Below are positions 1 to 10,467 of a DNA stretch of 64,000 nt, in pieces; positions within the stretch are counted from its first letter, which is position 1, and every line of letters begins with the position of its first letter. The DNA comes from Branchipolynoe longqiensis. Lineage: Eukaryota; Annelida; Polychaeta; Phyllodocida; Polynoidae. The stretch lies in the NCBI GenBank assembly GCA_030323885.1, contig CM059193.1, forward strand, positions 92,443,990-92,507,989, read 5' to 3'. The notes beneath the pieces were generated by a model that worked only from the letters and a program-made list of their open reading frames with translations, had not been told where the DNA came from and did not search any database. The translations under genes and the position numbers were made by a program.

Positions 1-93
1 CACACACACAGACACATTCAGAGACACACACAGAGACAAAGAGACACACACAGACACACACACAGACACAGATACACACACACCGACACACAC
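1..93. repeat. GACACA-type simple satellite
   Basis: Degenerate array of GACACA/CACACA/GAGACA units that begins before the window. The same array type recurs at 23908-24352 and, as the reverse complement, at 43738-44354. No coding potential. Confidence 0.9.
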
Positions 94-99
94 GGCACG

Positions 100-235
100 A
101 GCATGTTGTTTGCGCACACCACCTGGTGCCGGGCTCATGCTTTTGTTTGCGCATGCCACCTGGTACAGGGTCCTGCATGTTGTTTGCGCATGCCACCTGG
201 TACAGAGGTCATACATGTTTGTGTGAGCCACCTGT
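100..235. repeat. Short tandem repeat, unit about 46 bp, three copies
   Basis: Three imperfect copies of a unit containing TTGTTTGCGCATGCCACCTG followed by GTACAG or GTGCCG. Short reading frames here are by-products of the repeat. Confidence 0.75.
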
Positions 236-661
236 TGCACTAACTTTGGCCTTCACGCACCAGCACGCCTTGTCTGCGCCAGGCATAACGTGGCTGCATT
301 CCACTCTGCGCACCAAGCCGCAGTTCGACATGCGCATGCGCAGGAGGGAGAGACCTGGCTGAACGAGGTGCGGACGGCTGCGAGTGCACGCTAAGACACA
401 AACCCTCAATTACAATTCCTGCATACGGTGTCACAGCAAACCTTACCGGGAGAGGAAAAAAACGCTTCATGTCTGTGGCCTATATAGGCTACGGATCTAC
501 CCTCTGACCCGAATCTTCTTTATTAACCTTTGACCTATTTATTAGAAAGCCTATGACCTTTGACCTAAGGTTCCGTTCATCGCCGCCATCGTTGTGTCCG
601 TAACCAGGTTGGAGAGCTTACCTCGTTTGAGCTACGGTGGTTAACGTACCTAATTCGAGCC
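236..661. other. Unassigned sequence
   Basis: No convincing exon, RNA or repeat family was recognised. Small overlapping ORFs near 240-470 have no recognisable domain. Confidence 0.5.
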
Positions 662-1012
662 CCGGTGTCGTATTTTCAGCGCCCGGTCATTCCCAGCGGC
701 CCGTCGTGGTCAAAAGACCCGTGGCATCGCCGGCTACAAGCTCAGCTGGTGCCCGGCAGTGTTAGGGACCGATTACGCGGAAATCTATTGAATGCGATCA
801 TATTTACCAGAATTACATACTCAAATAATGAAATTTAATTAAATTAACCTTAAATTCCAAGCGATATTAACGTAGCAGCTCGATCAGCGTCGAATCGCCG
901 AGTGTAAACAAAACAAATAGCAGTGCTCGCGGCAACGTTCGAAAATCCGTGCATGCGCAGAAGCCACGACAAGCCGCTGAGAATGACCGGGCGCTGAGAA
1001 TACGACACCTGG
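662..1012. mobile_element. Foldback/MITE-like element with CCGGTGTCG end
   Basis: The first about 45 bp (662-706) are the near-perfect reverse complement of 967-1012, giving a 351-bp stem-loop element. Its core (about 739-905) is nearly identical, inverted, to about 7330-7530, and is related to 24700-24845. No ORF, so it is non-autonomous. No clear target duplication was found, so the exact ends are uncertain by a few bases. Confidence 0.75.
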
Positions 1013-1304
1013 TCGTGTTAATCGATTACGGCCAAGGTTAGCACAGTCAGGCTAGGGGACCCGTCCACTTTTTTGTTTTTGGTTTTATCCCTTTGTCAAC
1101 TCTCGCGGATATCAGTAGGCCTACTGTCTTGCTTATGCAGGTTGGTATTTGTATTATTGTATTAGTAGTATTATTTACAGTGTGGTGAAGATGTTGGGAC
1201 TGGTCTTGGTGCATATTTGGTGTTAGTAAAACACTGTAAATTTTGATATGTGAGTTTGACAGTTTTTGCACATCATAACATGTTGATTTGATTTTTATTG
1301 ACAT
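1013..1304. other. Unassigned AT-rich flank
   Basis: Left flank of the DIRS insertion. An 85-codon minus frame at 1047-1304 has no domain and is not supported as a gene. Confidence 0.5.
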
Positions 1305-1307
1305 ATA

Positions 1308-1431
1308 TATATTAGTTATACTAGACTTACTTGTAAGTTGACGTATTACTAGGATTCTTACGAATCTACGAATACGAAGTTAAGGATCAGGGGAGAGGAC
1401 AAGCTCGCGCAGGCCGGAAGTAGCCTCAGTC
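1308..1431. repeat. DIRS terminal inverted repeat (element 3' side)
   Basis: Positions 1388-1431 are the reverse complement of 6946-6990. Positions 1308-1393 are the reverse complement of the first part of the internal complementary region. Confidence 0.9.
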
Positions 1432-1584
1432 TTCGTAGTTGGAGGTAAGCAAAAAACCTAAAACCAGGATCAGTGCCCTATCTCCCTAGCTATTCCTATA
1501 GTTTTCTGTCAACCCTTGATCTTATATCTTTATACTCGAGTTAATGGGTTGTACCTTTCAACATATAGGTGTGGGAGGGCGGGC

Positions 1585-1719
1585 CCCTGATCCTTAACTT
1601 CGTATTCGTAGATTCGTAAGAATCCTAGTAATACGTCAACTTACAAGTAAGTCTAGTATAACTAATATATTCTTACTTCATCTTCCGAATACCGGAAGTT
1701 AAGTACCCGGGGAGAGTCT
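1585..1719. repeat. DIRS internal complementary region (circle-junction copy)
   Basis: Positions 1585-1671 are the reverse complement of the low-coordinate end of the element. Positions 1672-1719 are the reverse complement of the high-coordinate end (about 6979-7026). The block therefore equals the two element ends fused, and would template completion of a circular intermediate. Confidence 0.9.
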
Positions 1720-2059
1720 TTGAAGCATGGTTTTTTTGTTTACCGACCTTCTTTTTGACTCTTTCCAATCTTTCTGTTTTCCCTGCTCTTTCTCGCATTG
1801 GTATCTTGTTTTGTAACAATGTAACACCCGTGCGTTTCCAGGTTTAATTACCTTAACCATCAGTAATTTAGCCATCTATTATATTACACCATCTGCTTCA
1901 GCAACTTCTTTAAGAACTTATTTAAATTGTTTCATTGATCCCAACTGGGGCTCTTTATTCCTTATAATTTTCTTCAACAATACAAGTCACTCCAACCATA
2001 TTGTTCTTTCCCTCCTTAATCATAATCTTAGAATCTAAGTTTTCATCCTTATCTTATGT

Positions 2060-3277
2060 CTAATTTCTCCGGACTGTCTTGCTCAGGATCGCCCTCTGTA
2101 CCTCCCCAGGGTCTTCGATCGACTTATGGTAAAACTTCGCAAAACTCGTGCTGTCCCTCCAGGAAGCATTTCGCATAATTGCGTTCAGATTTGCCCCCAT
2201 GGCCCTCGCCGAGGACGCTGACGCTCCTCTAGTACTGTGGCCCTTATATTTTGTAGTGTCGATTCCCGCTAGCCTCAGAACTTCAATAGTCCAACGAGCC
2301 AGGGTTGCCCTGGAAATGGGCCCATGGGGCCCTATGTAAGATAGTAAGAGCTGAGTATTTTTCCCCCTTACTTTCTCTGTCCTTGACACATAGCATTTTA
2401 GCGTTTTAACCACACACAGTCGTCTGTTAGCCGCATATTGGTAAAACCTCACCGAGTCAAGCGGTTGATCCAATTGGTTATGCTTTAGAAATGTCTTCAT
2501 CTTAAACACTATAGAACTGTCCTCAACTCTCATTCTGTCTATATTCAGATTTAAGATAGTCTGGCCCCTCTGAGAAGAGACCAGTAACAATAACACAACC
2601 AGTTTATATGATAGTAACTTTAAACTTAACTTAGAGTTTTCTTGGAGCTTTAGAATCCAATTCAGTACTACCTCCACACTCCAGAAACTGTCGTATCTGG
2701 GTTGTGGAGGTCTCTGTTCATGGCAGCTCTTACAGAACCACTTAACTAAGTAATGTTCACCAACTGTCTTTCCCTGAGAACGTGGTAAAATAACACTCAG
2801 TGCACATCGTGCTACATTTAACGCTCCGTATCCTACTCCTGTTTCAAAGTATGTGCGGAGGTAACGTAATACGTCAGAAATTTTGGGATTTAAGACCTTT
2901 ATCCCTTTCTCTAACGCCCATAAGGCCCATCTATTTATGTGGGCATGATAACTCTTCCTTGTCGACTGTCTCCACGTAAACTTAAAATATTGTAGGGTTT
3001 TGTTGTCTACTTCGTATCCCTGCAAAGTCCTGGCCAGAAGAGGTAGCCCGTCAATTTTATACTGCTTAAATCCGCGTCTGATTTTTCTATTTTTTGGGGC
3101 CCTGTCCCAGCAAGGTTTCCCTCTTTCTTCGGGAAGTGCTGTTGATCTACCGACTCTTCCTGTAGCAGCGGGTGCCACGGTTGCGCCGGCCAGTGTGGGG
3201 CGACAACGATCGCCCTCGTCCCGTCCTTTTGGAGTTTTCTTATAACTCTGGGGATGAGGCTGAATGGTGGGAAGCAA
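2060..3277 (-). CDS. DIRS tyrosine recombinase (integrase)
   Basis: A 405-codon open frame. It would integrate the circular DNA form by strand exchange. The N-terminal half carries a SAM-like DNA-binding region (TRKSYHAHINRWALWALEKG, about residues 105-125). Catalytic signatures follow: Arg in SSQRGQTILN, the HxxR box HSTRGASAS, and the nucleophile Tyr in FAKFYHK near the C-terminus. All four hallmark residues are present. The start ATG lies 12 bp downstream of the RT stop, so it may be read by reinitiation or from its own message. Length is usual for DIRS recombinases. No internal stop, which argues for a recent insertion. Confidence 0.93.
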   Translation of the reverse strand: MLPTIQPHPQSYKKTPKGRDEGDRCRPTLAGATVAPAATGRVGRSTALPEERGKPCWDRAPKNRKIRRGFKQYKIDGLPLLARTLQGYEVDNKTLQYFKFTWRQSTRKSYHAHINRWALWALEKGIKVLNPKISDVLRYLRTYFETGVGYGALNVARCALSVILPRSQGKTVGEHYLVKWFCKSCHEQRPPQPRYDSFWSVEVVLNWILKLQENSKLSLKLLSYKLVVLLLLVSSQRGQTILNLNIDRMRVEDSSIVFKMKTFLKHNQLDQPLDSVRFYQYAANRRLCVVKTLKCYVSRTEKVRGKNTQLLLSYIGPHGPISRATLARWTIEVLRLAGIDTTKYKGHSTRGASASSARAMGANLNAIMRNASWRDSTSFAKFYHKSIEDPGEVQRAILSKTVRRN

Positions 3278-3289
3278 TAAATAAAAGTA

Positions 3290-4948
3290 TTATTTCCCCA
3301 GTTGAACGAGAAAGCATCTGTCTGGTTCTGGTTCCCAGCTCACATAGGTTGGTAGTCGGGTATTCAGCCTAGATGCAAACATATCTACACTTGGTGTACC
3401 CCACTTTTCACACAGTTTATTAAATATGTCACCATTTAACTTCCATTCCAAATGATCCGAGAATTTTCTCGAATGTAAGTCTGCCAAAACGTTCTCGACT
3501 CCTGGTATATGGGTGATAGTTAACCAATTTTTATGAGTTTCTGCCCATTCCCAAACTTTTATTGCCTCTACCAAGCAGTCTTCTGATTTGGTTCCCCCCA
3601 TGTTTTTTATATAAGCTAGGGCTGTAGTATTATCTGTTCTTATCCTTATATGCGTATTCTCTACCCTACATAAACTTTTTAGGCCAAAATAAATCGCCTT
3701 CAGTTCTAACACATTTATATGAGCAAGCTCTTCGGGGTGCCAACGCCCTCCCGTTTGCTTGGTTTCTGTATGCGCCCCCCACCCCATAAGGGAAGCATCT
3801 GTCAGTAGTTCGACCTCTGGTTCATCTCTCCTTACCTGCCTTGGTCGCTTCATATTCTTTATCCACCAGTAAATATCTGACTTTCCTTCCTCTGAAATCC
3901 ACATTGTATCATCAAATTCGCCTTTGCTTCTTTTTAGGGCTTTAATTTTATCTCTTTCTAGCTGTTTAAAGTGTGCCCCAGAGTACTCTACTGCTGGTGA
4001 ATAGGCCACCATCAGGCCTACTAATCCCGCCACCTGCCTTATGCTCGGGAAGTCTACGCCTAACATTTCGTTAATTACTGATGTTAGCTTTTCCACTTTG
4101 TCTTCTGTTAGTGAAACTATCATTTCTGAAGAATTTATATCAAACCCCAGAAACTTTAGGCACCAAGTAGGTGTCAAAACAGATTTTTCTTGGTTAACTG
4201 TGAATCCTAAAGATACGAACATGTCTACCAACTCTGTTATTGCCGTCACGCAATCCCCGTACGTACGTCCTATGACAAAGCTATCGTCCAAATAAGGGAA
4301 ACTAATGTGTCCCCTTTTTCCCATCTCTGAGTAGATAGGCTTCAACAACTTTGTGAAAATGCGTGGCCCTGGTGCCAACCCATTTGGCAGGACCTGGTAC
4401 TCGAGTAATCTATTTCCCAACCGGAACCTTAAGTATTTTCTTTGTGCTTTCTTTATATTTAAAGAATAATAAGCATCCGTTAAATCGGCACTCGCCATCC
4501 ACATGTCTACATCCAGTAAATCTAGTGCGGTTTTTAAGTTAAACATCTTAAAGTGCTCATAATGAATTATTTTATTTAGCTCAGTTAAGTCCAGTATCAT
4601 GCGGAACTTTCCATTAGGCTTAGGTCTTAGAAAAATATTTGAAATCCACTGGTCCTGTACTGGATCCACTTCCAAAAGGACCCCCTTTTTTAATAATACT
4701 GCCACTTCTAGAAACACAAATTTTCTTTCTGTACTGTCCATCCTAAACGGGAAGGGTTCTCTTATTTGTACAGGAGTCTTTTCAAACGGTATAGTTAGAC
4801 CTACTACACAATTTAAAATCCATTTATCACTTGTTAATTTTGACCAGTTTTTAAAACTATTTATGATGTTTCCTGCTTTAAATAGTGCTAACGGTTTCTT
4901 ACCCTCATTCAAAACTGTGGAGACACCCACCTGGTCAGGGTGCCTCAC
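3290..4948 (-). CDS. DIRS reverse transcriptase / RNase H polyprotein
   Basis: A 552-codon open frame. The RT domain spans about residues 60-310. It has the active-site box YLDD within PYLDDSFVIG and the upstream LPNGLAPGPRIF block typical of DIRS. RNase H follows, with DASLMGWG, ELKAIYFGLKSL and DNTTALAYI supplying its acidic residues. The C-terminus has the conserved DIRS tail VDMFASRLN. It copies the element RNA and removes the template strand. The frame begins at GTG, overlapping the TGA of the preceding gag frame by a few bases. Expression is therefore probably by frameshift or reinitiation. Confidence 0.93.
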   Translation of the reverse strand: MRHPDQVGVSTVLNEGKKPLALFKAGNIINSFKNWSKLTSDKWILNCVVGLTIPFEKTPVQIREPFPFRMDSTERKFVFLEVAVLLKKGVLLEVDPVQDQWISNIFLRPKPNGKFRMILDLTELNKIIHYEHFKMFNLKTALDLLDVDMWMASADLTDAYYSLNIKKAQRKYLRFRLGNRLLEYQVLPNGLAPGPRIFTKLLKPIYSEMGKRGHISFPYLDDSFVIGRTYGDCVTAITELVDMFVSLGFTVNQEKSVLTPTWCLKFLGFDINSSEMIVSLTEDKVEKLTSVINEMLGVDFPSIRQVAGLVGLMVAYSPAVEYSGAHFKQLERDKIKALKRSKGEFDDTMWISEEGKSDIYWWIKNMKRPRQVRRDEPEVELLTDASLMGWGAHTETKQTGGRWHPEELAHINVLELKAIYFGLKSLCRVENTHIRIRTDNTTALAYIKNMGGTKSEDCLVEAIKVWEWAETHKNWLTITHIPGVENVLADLHSRKFSDHLEWKLNGDIFNKLCEKWGTPSVDMFASRLNTRLPTYVSWEPEPDRCFLVQLGK

Positions 4949-5460
4949 TTCTGAAAACCCCTATTGGAGTTTCCACGGCCTCGTCCCCCTCTCGGGATTG
5001 ACGGCACACTGTTATGTACATAGTCCTCTGCCCTTCTGCCGAATTTCTTGTCATATTGCTGCGGTCTTCCACTCCAGTTCGTGTAACCTCTGGCCCCCCT
5101 GGGTCTGAATCTTCCGTTTCCTCTAAACGGCCTGCTATAGGGACCTCCGTAACGCCCTTGATGTTCAAACGCGTTTCTGCGTTTCCCTCTAAACGCCAGG
5201 TTTGTGTTCATGCAGCTGTCCGAAGCTCTCACCGACTTCAACAGCTGCTTGTTCCTCTCTCCTAGATTTTCTCCTAGTAGGAATTCGGTTTCCACAGGCA
5301 GATCCCCATAAACATCGCGTTTGTCTCTAATGAGTTCTTTCCCCAGCTGTGAATGAACTACCTTTCGGACACTCAACTTTCTGTCCAACCTCATCTGCGC
5401 ATGACAATTCTCGCCGTGAATATGGCCTATGATGCCGACACGGCGTAAAGAAACCACCAA
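4945..5460 (-). pseudogene. DIRS gag-like ORF, C-terminal RGG-rich part (separated by insertion)
   Basis: A 171-codon frame whose first about 22 codons come from an inserted LINE tail. From the HAQM motif onward it continues the frame that was interrupted at 5473. It is rich in Arg and Gly (RFRPRGARG, PRGGRGRG), like an RNA-binding nucleocapsid tail. It ends overlapping the RT frame. In this copy it is cut off from its N-terminal part, so gag is a broken gene. Confidence 0.8.
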
Positions 5461-5472
5461 TCAATCAATCAA
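5404..5472 (+). mobile_element. 69-bp 5'-truncated LINE 3' end with (CAAT)n tail
   Basis: Matches the reverse complement of the 3' end of the LINE at 10468-10545 (ATTCTCGCCGTGAATATGGC and onward) and ends in CAAT repeats. It is flanked by a perfect 13-bp duplication TCATCTGCGCATG at 5391-5403 and 5473-5485, the mark of target-primed insertion. It disrupts the DIRS gag. Confidence 0.92.
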
Positions 5473-6673
5473 TCATCTGCGCATGTGTGGCCACCACAAG
5501 CTTTATCGCATTCAACATGTGTACTGCCTGCTCATCTAGCTCTGGGTCAGCTGACCCCCTTTTTAGAATAATGTCCATCGTGGGCGCTATTGCCGTTAAC
5601 ACCCCCACTACTCCTTTAGACGCCGTCAACAGAGCATTCTCACCTTCTTTTCTACTTTCCGCGAAACGTATTTCCTCGTTCAGCACCTGGACCCTTGCCG
5701 ACGGGACATCTGTTAGGCCGGTATACATTCTGGAAATCTCCCGGATTGTTTTTAAGTGTTTCTGCGCTCCTTCATTTGGGCCACCATAAAAATGCTGGAT
5801 AGTCCCAGCCATACTTTCACTAATCGTTATGCGTGGATTCACCGGTTTCTTTACCTTCTTATAAGTTTCCTGGAGCTCTGTCAACAACGCTCCCTTGTGT
5901 AGGTTTAAGTCTAACTTAAATTTGCGTCTAGGCTTTGTTTCCATACACTTTGTAGTAGCATCCTTTTCATTTACGGTCGTCACCGCCACCACTTTTGGAA
6001 TCTCCGACACCGTCTGCGGCGGCTGAGGGACCCTAAACTTCCCAAACGGCGACACACTGCTTTCATACGCCTCCGTCACCTCCGCGACCTGTGACTTAGT
6101 CGCTTGCACACCTGACTTTAACACTGCCAACTGATCAGCCATGTTCAACGATGCTACCGACACACTTCCGTCGTCATCTTCCCAGTACGGTTCCTCCTCC
6201 GGCTCATAAACCGCCCACGCACAAACACCGTCATCATGACCTATATAATCCTCGCGATTGTCCTCGTAACCAAGGTAACCAACGTCACTGCCGCCATCTT
6301 GGCCCACATTCGATACTCGGTCCGCTCGCCATTCCTCACGAATGCGTACCGAGTCAAGCTGAAGACCTTTCGCTTCATCCCTCAGCGCCACCATCTCGTC
6401 GTACATCTTTTTATATTCCGACAAGTCAGTTTCTGACGCCTTCGCAGGTACCGACACGGTGCAGCACCCGGCACTCACTTTTCCCCCGTCGCCATTTTGC
6501 GTACGTGTATTTCTCTCTGCCGCCATTTTCTTTCTCGGCTTAGCTTTTGACAGCCTAACAGGTTCTGTCGACTCGGGCTCCGATTCACTTAACGCATGTA
6601 GTGAACTCGGTGGCTTGTCTTCTGTAGACATCATTCTTGCCATATTTAGGTATTTCAACCGAATTAGGGTCAA
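5465..6673 (-). pseudogene. DIRS gag-like ORF, N-terminal part, truncated by insertion
   Basis: A 402-codon frame, probably encoding the structural/nucleic-acid-binding protein of the element. It has an acidic Ser/Glu-rich N-terminus, a mixed central region and a helical C-terminal half. It stops just inside the inserted sequence after the codons for HAQM. The same HAQM motif reappears beyond the insertion at 5392-5403, showing that one longer frame was split. No zinc knuckle is seen. Identification rests on position within the DIRS element. Confidence 0.8.
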
Positions 6674-6945
6674 GTTATCCCCCTCAGTAATGCGACCACT
6701 CCGTCAACGAGAGCCTAGAAGCTTCGAACGATCGGCCGAGACTGTGGCAGTGCACCCGATCTCGCAGTCTTACTGGTCGTTCTGAAACGACAACATTGGG
6801 CATTAAGCACCAACTTCACCATAAATCAATATAAATCGATTTAATTGTAATTTTCTCTCAACAACTTCTATTTTTTCCTCCTAAAACCACTTACCTTTGG
6901 TAGCCTCCTCCAACTCGCTGTTGCCACTCCGCTGCCGAGTTTCAA

Positions 6946-7026
6946 ACTGAGGCTACTTCCGGCCTGCGCGAGCTTGTCCTCTCCCCGGGTACTTAACTTC
7001 CGGTATTCGGAAGATGAAGTAAGAAT
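6946..7026. repeat. DIRS terminal inverted repeat (element 5' side)
   Basis: Reverse complement of 1388-1431 (inner part) and of 1672-1719 (outer part). The element end is placed after AAGAAT at 7021-7026, where the match to the internal complementary region stops. Confidence 0.88.
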
Positions 7027-7198
7027 CAATTTTACACTGGAACCCGGACCTCCACAGCTTATTTACAATTGACAAAACGTAATCTTTGATTGGATTTAAA
7101 CTCGGTCGTCGTTCGCCCATATTGAAGGTGAATATTTTACTGTAGTGCATATTGTATCTAGATAAAACCATTGATAAAACCTAATCACTTCAAAATAT

Positions 7199-7760
7199 TA
7201 GCCGTGTTTACACGGGGAATTGTGAAACGTTCTAGACAAAGCGATTTATATGAAGCGTTTCAGAGGCACGTTTACACTGACAGAGTTTGAAAGTGTTTTG
7301 TCGCCGGGAACAAGCAGCCTTAGTTCCGCCTGTAGCCGGCAAGCATTGCTATTTGTTTAGTTTACACACGTCGATTCGATGCAGATGTAGCTGCTATGTT
7401 AATATCGCTTGGAATTTAAGGTTAATTTAATTAAATTTCATTATTTGAGTCTGTAATTCTGTTAAATATGATCGCATTCACTAGATTTCGGCCTAATCGG
7501 TCCCTAACACTGCCGGGCACCAGCGATTAGTTACTGCTCTCCCTGTTCCCGGCACGCACTACTATTTTATACTACCGCCGCCTGGGAACAAGCTGAATCG
7601 CTTCAATTAAACCACCTAGCTAGGTGGTATAGATGAAGCGTTTCATATGAAGCGATTCAGCCCTAAAACGCCACAGCATCGCGTTTACACGCCAAATGTG
7701 TGTCGATCTAGGCAAGTGGTTTCATATGAAACGTTTTAAATCGCCCGTGTAAACACGTCG
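7199..7760. mobile_element. Foldback/MITE-like element with CGTGTTTACACGGG ends
   Basis: The left end (CCGTGTTTACACGGGG) and right end (CCCGTGTAAACACGTC) are inverted repeats. Internally there are several copies of motifs such as GAAGCGTTTCATATGAAGC. Positions about 7330-7530 are nearly identical to 739-930 in opposite orientation, so a core sequence is shared with the foldback on the other side of the DIRS element. Non-coding. Confidence 0.7.
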
Positions 7761-8983
7761 TCTCTTGTCGAGTGGGACTTGAAATGGAGTGTCGTCAGCG
7801 GTGTCGTAAAACCATCAAGTTCGACCGTGGACAACTAGAAGAGCCATACATGAATCCGGGAAGCGGAATCTTAAATCTATTCGACATTTAGCTGCCATCA
7901 CTATTGATACTGCTTACTAACTGCTGAGTTTTCGATTAATATAACCCTAAGACGACTGGATTACACCCGGGTAGATATGTCGCTGTAGTTCCCGCTTTCC
8001 TCACCAGGTGGCCACGACGTTACGCCACGAATATAGCCTCCTTCCCAGATCGCCTCCTTCTGTGTTGCCTAGCAACAGTCACTATGGACGCGACACAGCT
8101 CAACTAGCAACTGTTTCTTGTAAATGCCGCTAATGTTTCGTTCATGTCATGTCGGGTAAGAGCGGGAAACTTAACCATTTGCTTTAAGAAAACTTCAAGA
8201 CTTGGCGAAGTTGAACTGTTTTAGATGTGATATAACCACTACGCTGGATAATTGTAGTCAGTACGGGGAACATTCGATACGACTACAGCACTTTTGACAG
8301 GTTCGTAGTCGCACCCTCCATTTAGAATGATTTACAGACATGTTGAATGTTTATGTGACATCATATATTTTCCGCATATATTCTCATTAACTTACTGACA
8401 GATTAACTTACAGTTGCGGGTCCTCTTCTGGCTGATCTAGGCCTTTGTTGCCTGTGGAATATATATTATTTATTTATTCACAGTGCTTTGGGTGCATTGA
8501 ACTGGTGCACCCAATGTCAGTGACAATAACGTGGTGAACTCAGATTCAGATTCAGTGCTTTTCATCCGATGCATCGTTTTAGCGAAACCGGGCAATTTAA
8601 TCATAAACATACTATTTAATTTGCATTTAGAGACGGTTTAATCAGGGTTATGGTTAGGGCTAGATATATGAGATGGACAGATCGAAATGCATGGTGGCCG
8701 AACTGTCTAGAACAAACCCAGGTTGGGACAAAAACAACTACTGGGACAACAACTACAACGTTATATTTCATATCTAGGACTATTTCACAGACTCTGTCAT
8801 TATTTCAGACTCAAAGACTGAGTTCCTCCAATCTAGCTGCTTTCTGGTTTTCAACCTAATTAAATGAACCACATGTCACTTGAAATTGACCAGGATGTTT
8901 ATTTAACTATGAATTCACTTTTTACATATCTTTGCACCTGCACTCAATGGGATAAATAACAGCATTGCATTAAAACAGCGTCA
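7761..8983. other. Unassigned sequence
   Basis: About 1.2 kb without a recognisable exon or repeat family. A 69-codon plus frame at 8650-8859 has no domain. Confidence 0.5.
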
Positions 8984-9797
8984 CTAGTAGTAGTAATAGT
9001 AGTAGTAATAGTGGTAGTGGTAGTAATAGCAGTAGTAATTGTAGTAATAGCAGTAGTAATAGCAGTAGTTATAGTAGTAGTAATAGTAGTAGTAATAGCA
9101 GTAGTAATAGTAGTAGTAATACTAGCTGTAGTGGTAGTAATAGCAGTAGTAATAGAAGTAATAGTAGCGGTAGTGGTAGTAATAGCATGAGTAATAGTAG
9201 TAGTAATAGCAGTAGTAATAGTATTAGTAGTAATAGCAGTAGCAGTAATATCAGTAGTAGTAGTCGTAATAGTAGTAGTAATAGTAGCGGTAGTGAAAGT
9301 AATAGCAATAGTAGTAGTAATAGAAGTAGCAGTAATAGTAGTAATATCAGTAGTAGTAATAATAGTAGTTGTAGTAATATCAGTAGTAATAATAGTAGTA
9401 GTAGCAGTAATAGCAGTAGTAATAGTAGTTGTAGCAGTAATAGGAGTAATATCAGTAGTAATAGTAGTAGTAATAGTAGCTGTAGTGGGAGTAATAGCAG
9501 TAGTAATAGTAGTAGTAATAGTAGCGGTAGTGGTAGTAATAGCAGGAGTAAAAGTAGTAGTAATAATACCAGTAGCAGTAGTAGTAATAGCAGTAGTATC
9601 AGTAGTCGTAGTAGTAATAGCAGTAGTAGTAGTAGTAATAGAAGTAAAAGTAGCAGTAGTAGTAATATCAGTAGAAGTAGTAATATCAGTAGTCATAGTA
9701 ATAGTACTAGTAATAGTAATAGCAGTAGTAGTAGTAATAGCAGTAGTACTAGTAGTAATAGCAGTAGTCGTAGTAATAGCAGTAGTCGTAGTAGTAC
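8984..9797. repeat. Compound trinucleotide microsatellite (AGT/AAT), about 810 bp
   Basis: Uninterrupted run of AGTAGTAAT-type triplets with scattered substitutions such as AGC, AGA and CGT. Because it is in triplets, all frames stay open and give long Ser/Asn, Thr/Ile, Val or Leu runs. These are not genes. Confidence 0.97.
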
Positions 9798-10146
9798 TGC
9801 CCGCCTGGGTCTTTTTAAAGAGCATTTACCAATTTGGTCTCAGAATTTAAAAAATAACTAAATTCTCGTCGCTCAGTTTGGGGTAGGGGCAGCTCAGATT
9901 CTGTTATTTTCAGTTCAAAATTGTTAAATGCACTGGAGAGATTGATCGGTAATAATATAATGTGTTGGCAACAAATACCATATCCATGGCGAAAAGTTAG
10001 TGGCACTTATTCTGTCACTTTTGTTCCCTGAAAAAAAAGTGTATTCATCACATTCATGTTGACATTGAAATTTATGCGACGATCTGAAATGGTCAGGAAA
10101 GGCACTAGGCAGGCATATGCAATTAACAGTTTGACAACTTCTTTTT
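9798..10146. other. Unassigned sequence
   Basis: Between the triplet array and the minisatellite. Nothing recognised. Confidence 0.5.
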
Positions 10147-10467
10147 TAAAGTGACAAAGCGCCCTTGGTCGTAAAACAATGAGGATTAATAGTGGTGGTT
10201 AGTATCAGTTTATTTAAGTGACACAGACCTATCTATGATACAAGAATATTAACGAATAGTGCTGGTGACAAACAGTTTATTTAAGTGACAATTAAAGAGC
10301 CGTCAGTGATGCAAGAATGTGGATTGGTAGTTGTGGAAAGTATTAGTTTAGTGGTGGTATGTATCAATATATTTAAGTAACAAAGAGCCCTCAGTCCTCT
10401 TAGAAGGTGTACGAGTAGTGGTAGTAAGTATCAGTTTATTTAAGTGACAAAGAGCCCTCAATCCTAT
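10147..10467. repeat. Minisatellite block 1 (unit about 70-80 bp)
   Basis: Repeated motif TATCAGTTTATTTAAGTGAC followed by AAAGAGCCCTCAGTCCT and GAGTAGTGGTGGTA. The same unit continues at 15699-15895, 18063-18393 and 20067-20158, so these are pieces of one array split by three insertions. Confidence 0.9.

Larger units (their letters stand above)
1305..7026 (-). mobile_element. DIRS-type tyrosine-recombinase retrotransposon, near complete
   Basis: Element of about 5.7 kb read on the minus strand. In order it has a gag-like ORF, an RT/RNase H ORF and a tyrosine recombinase ORF. The termini are inverted repeats (1308-1431 and 6946-7026). A further block (1585-1719) is complementary to the outer ends of both termini joined together, the diagnostic DIRS arrangement. 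No target duplication is visible, as expected for recombinase-mediated integration. RT/RNase H and recombinase frames are open. Only gag is disrupted, by a short LINE insertion, so the copy looks young. The elements at 662-1012 and 7199-7760 lie outside it on either side. Confidence 0.93.

Noticed and set aside
6151..6785. Plus-strand ORFs of 108-130 codons within the DIRS element
   Set aside because: Antisense shadows of the gag-like frame.
8944..9861. Long overlapping ORFs (up to 293 codons) on both strands rich in Thr/Ile, Ser/Asn, Val or Leu
   Set aside because: They are translations of a trinucleotide microsatellite, which keeps all frames open.
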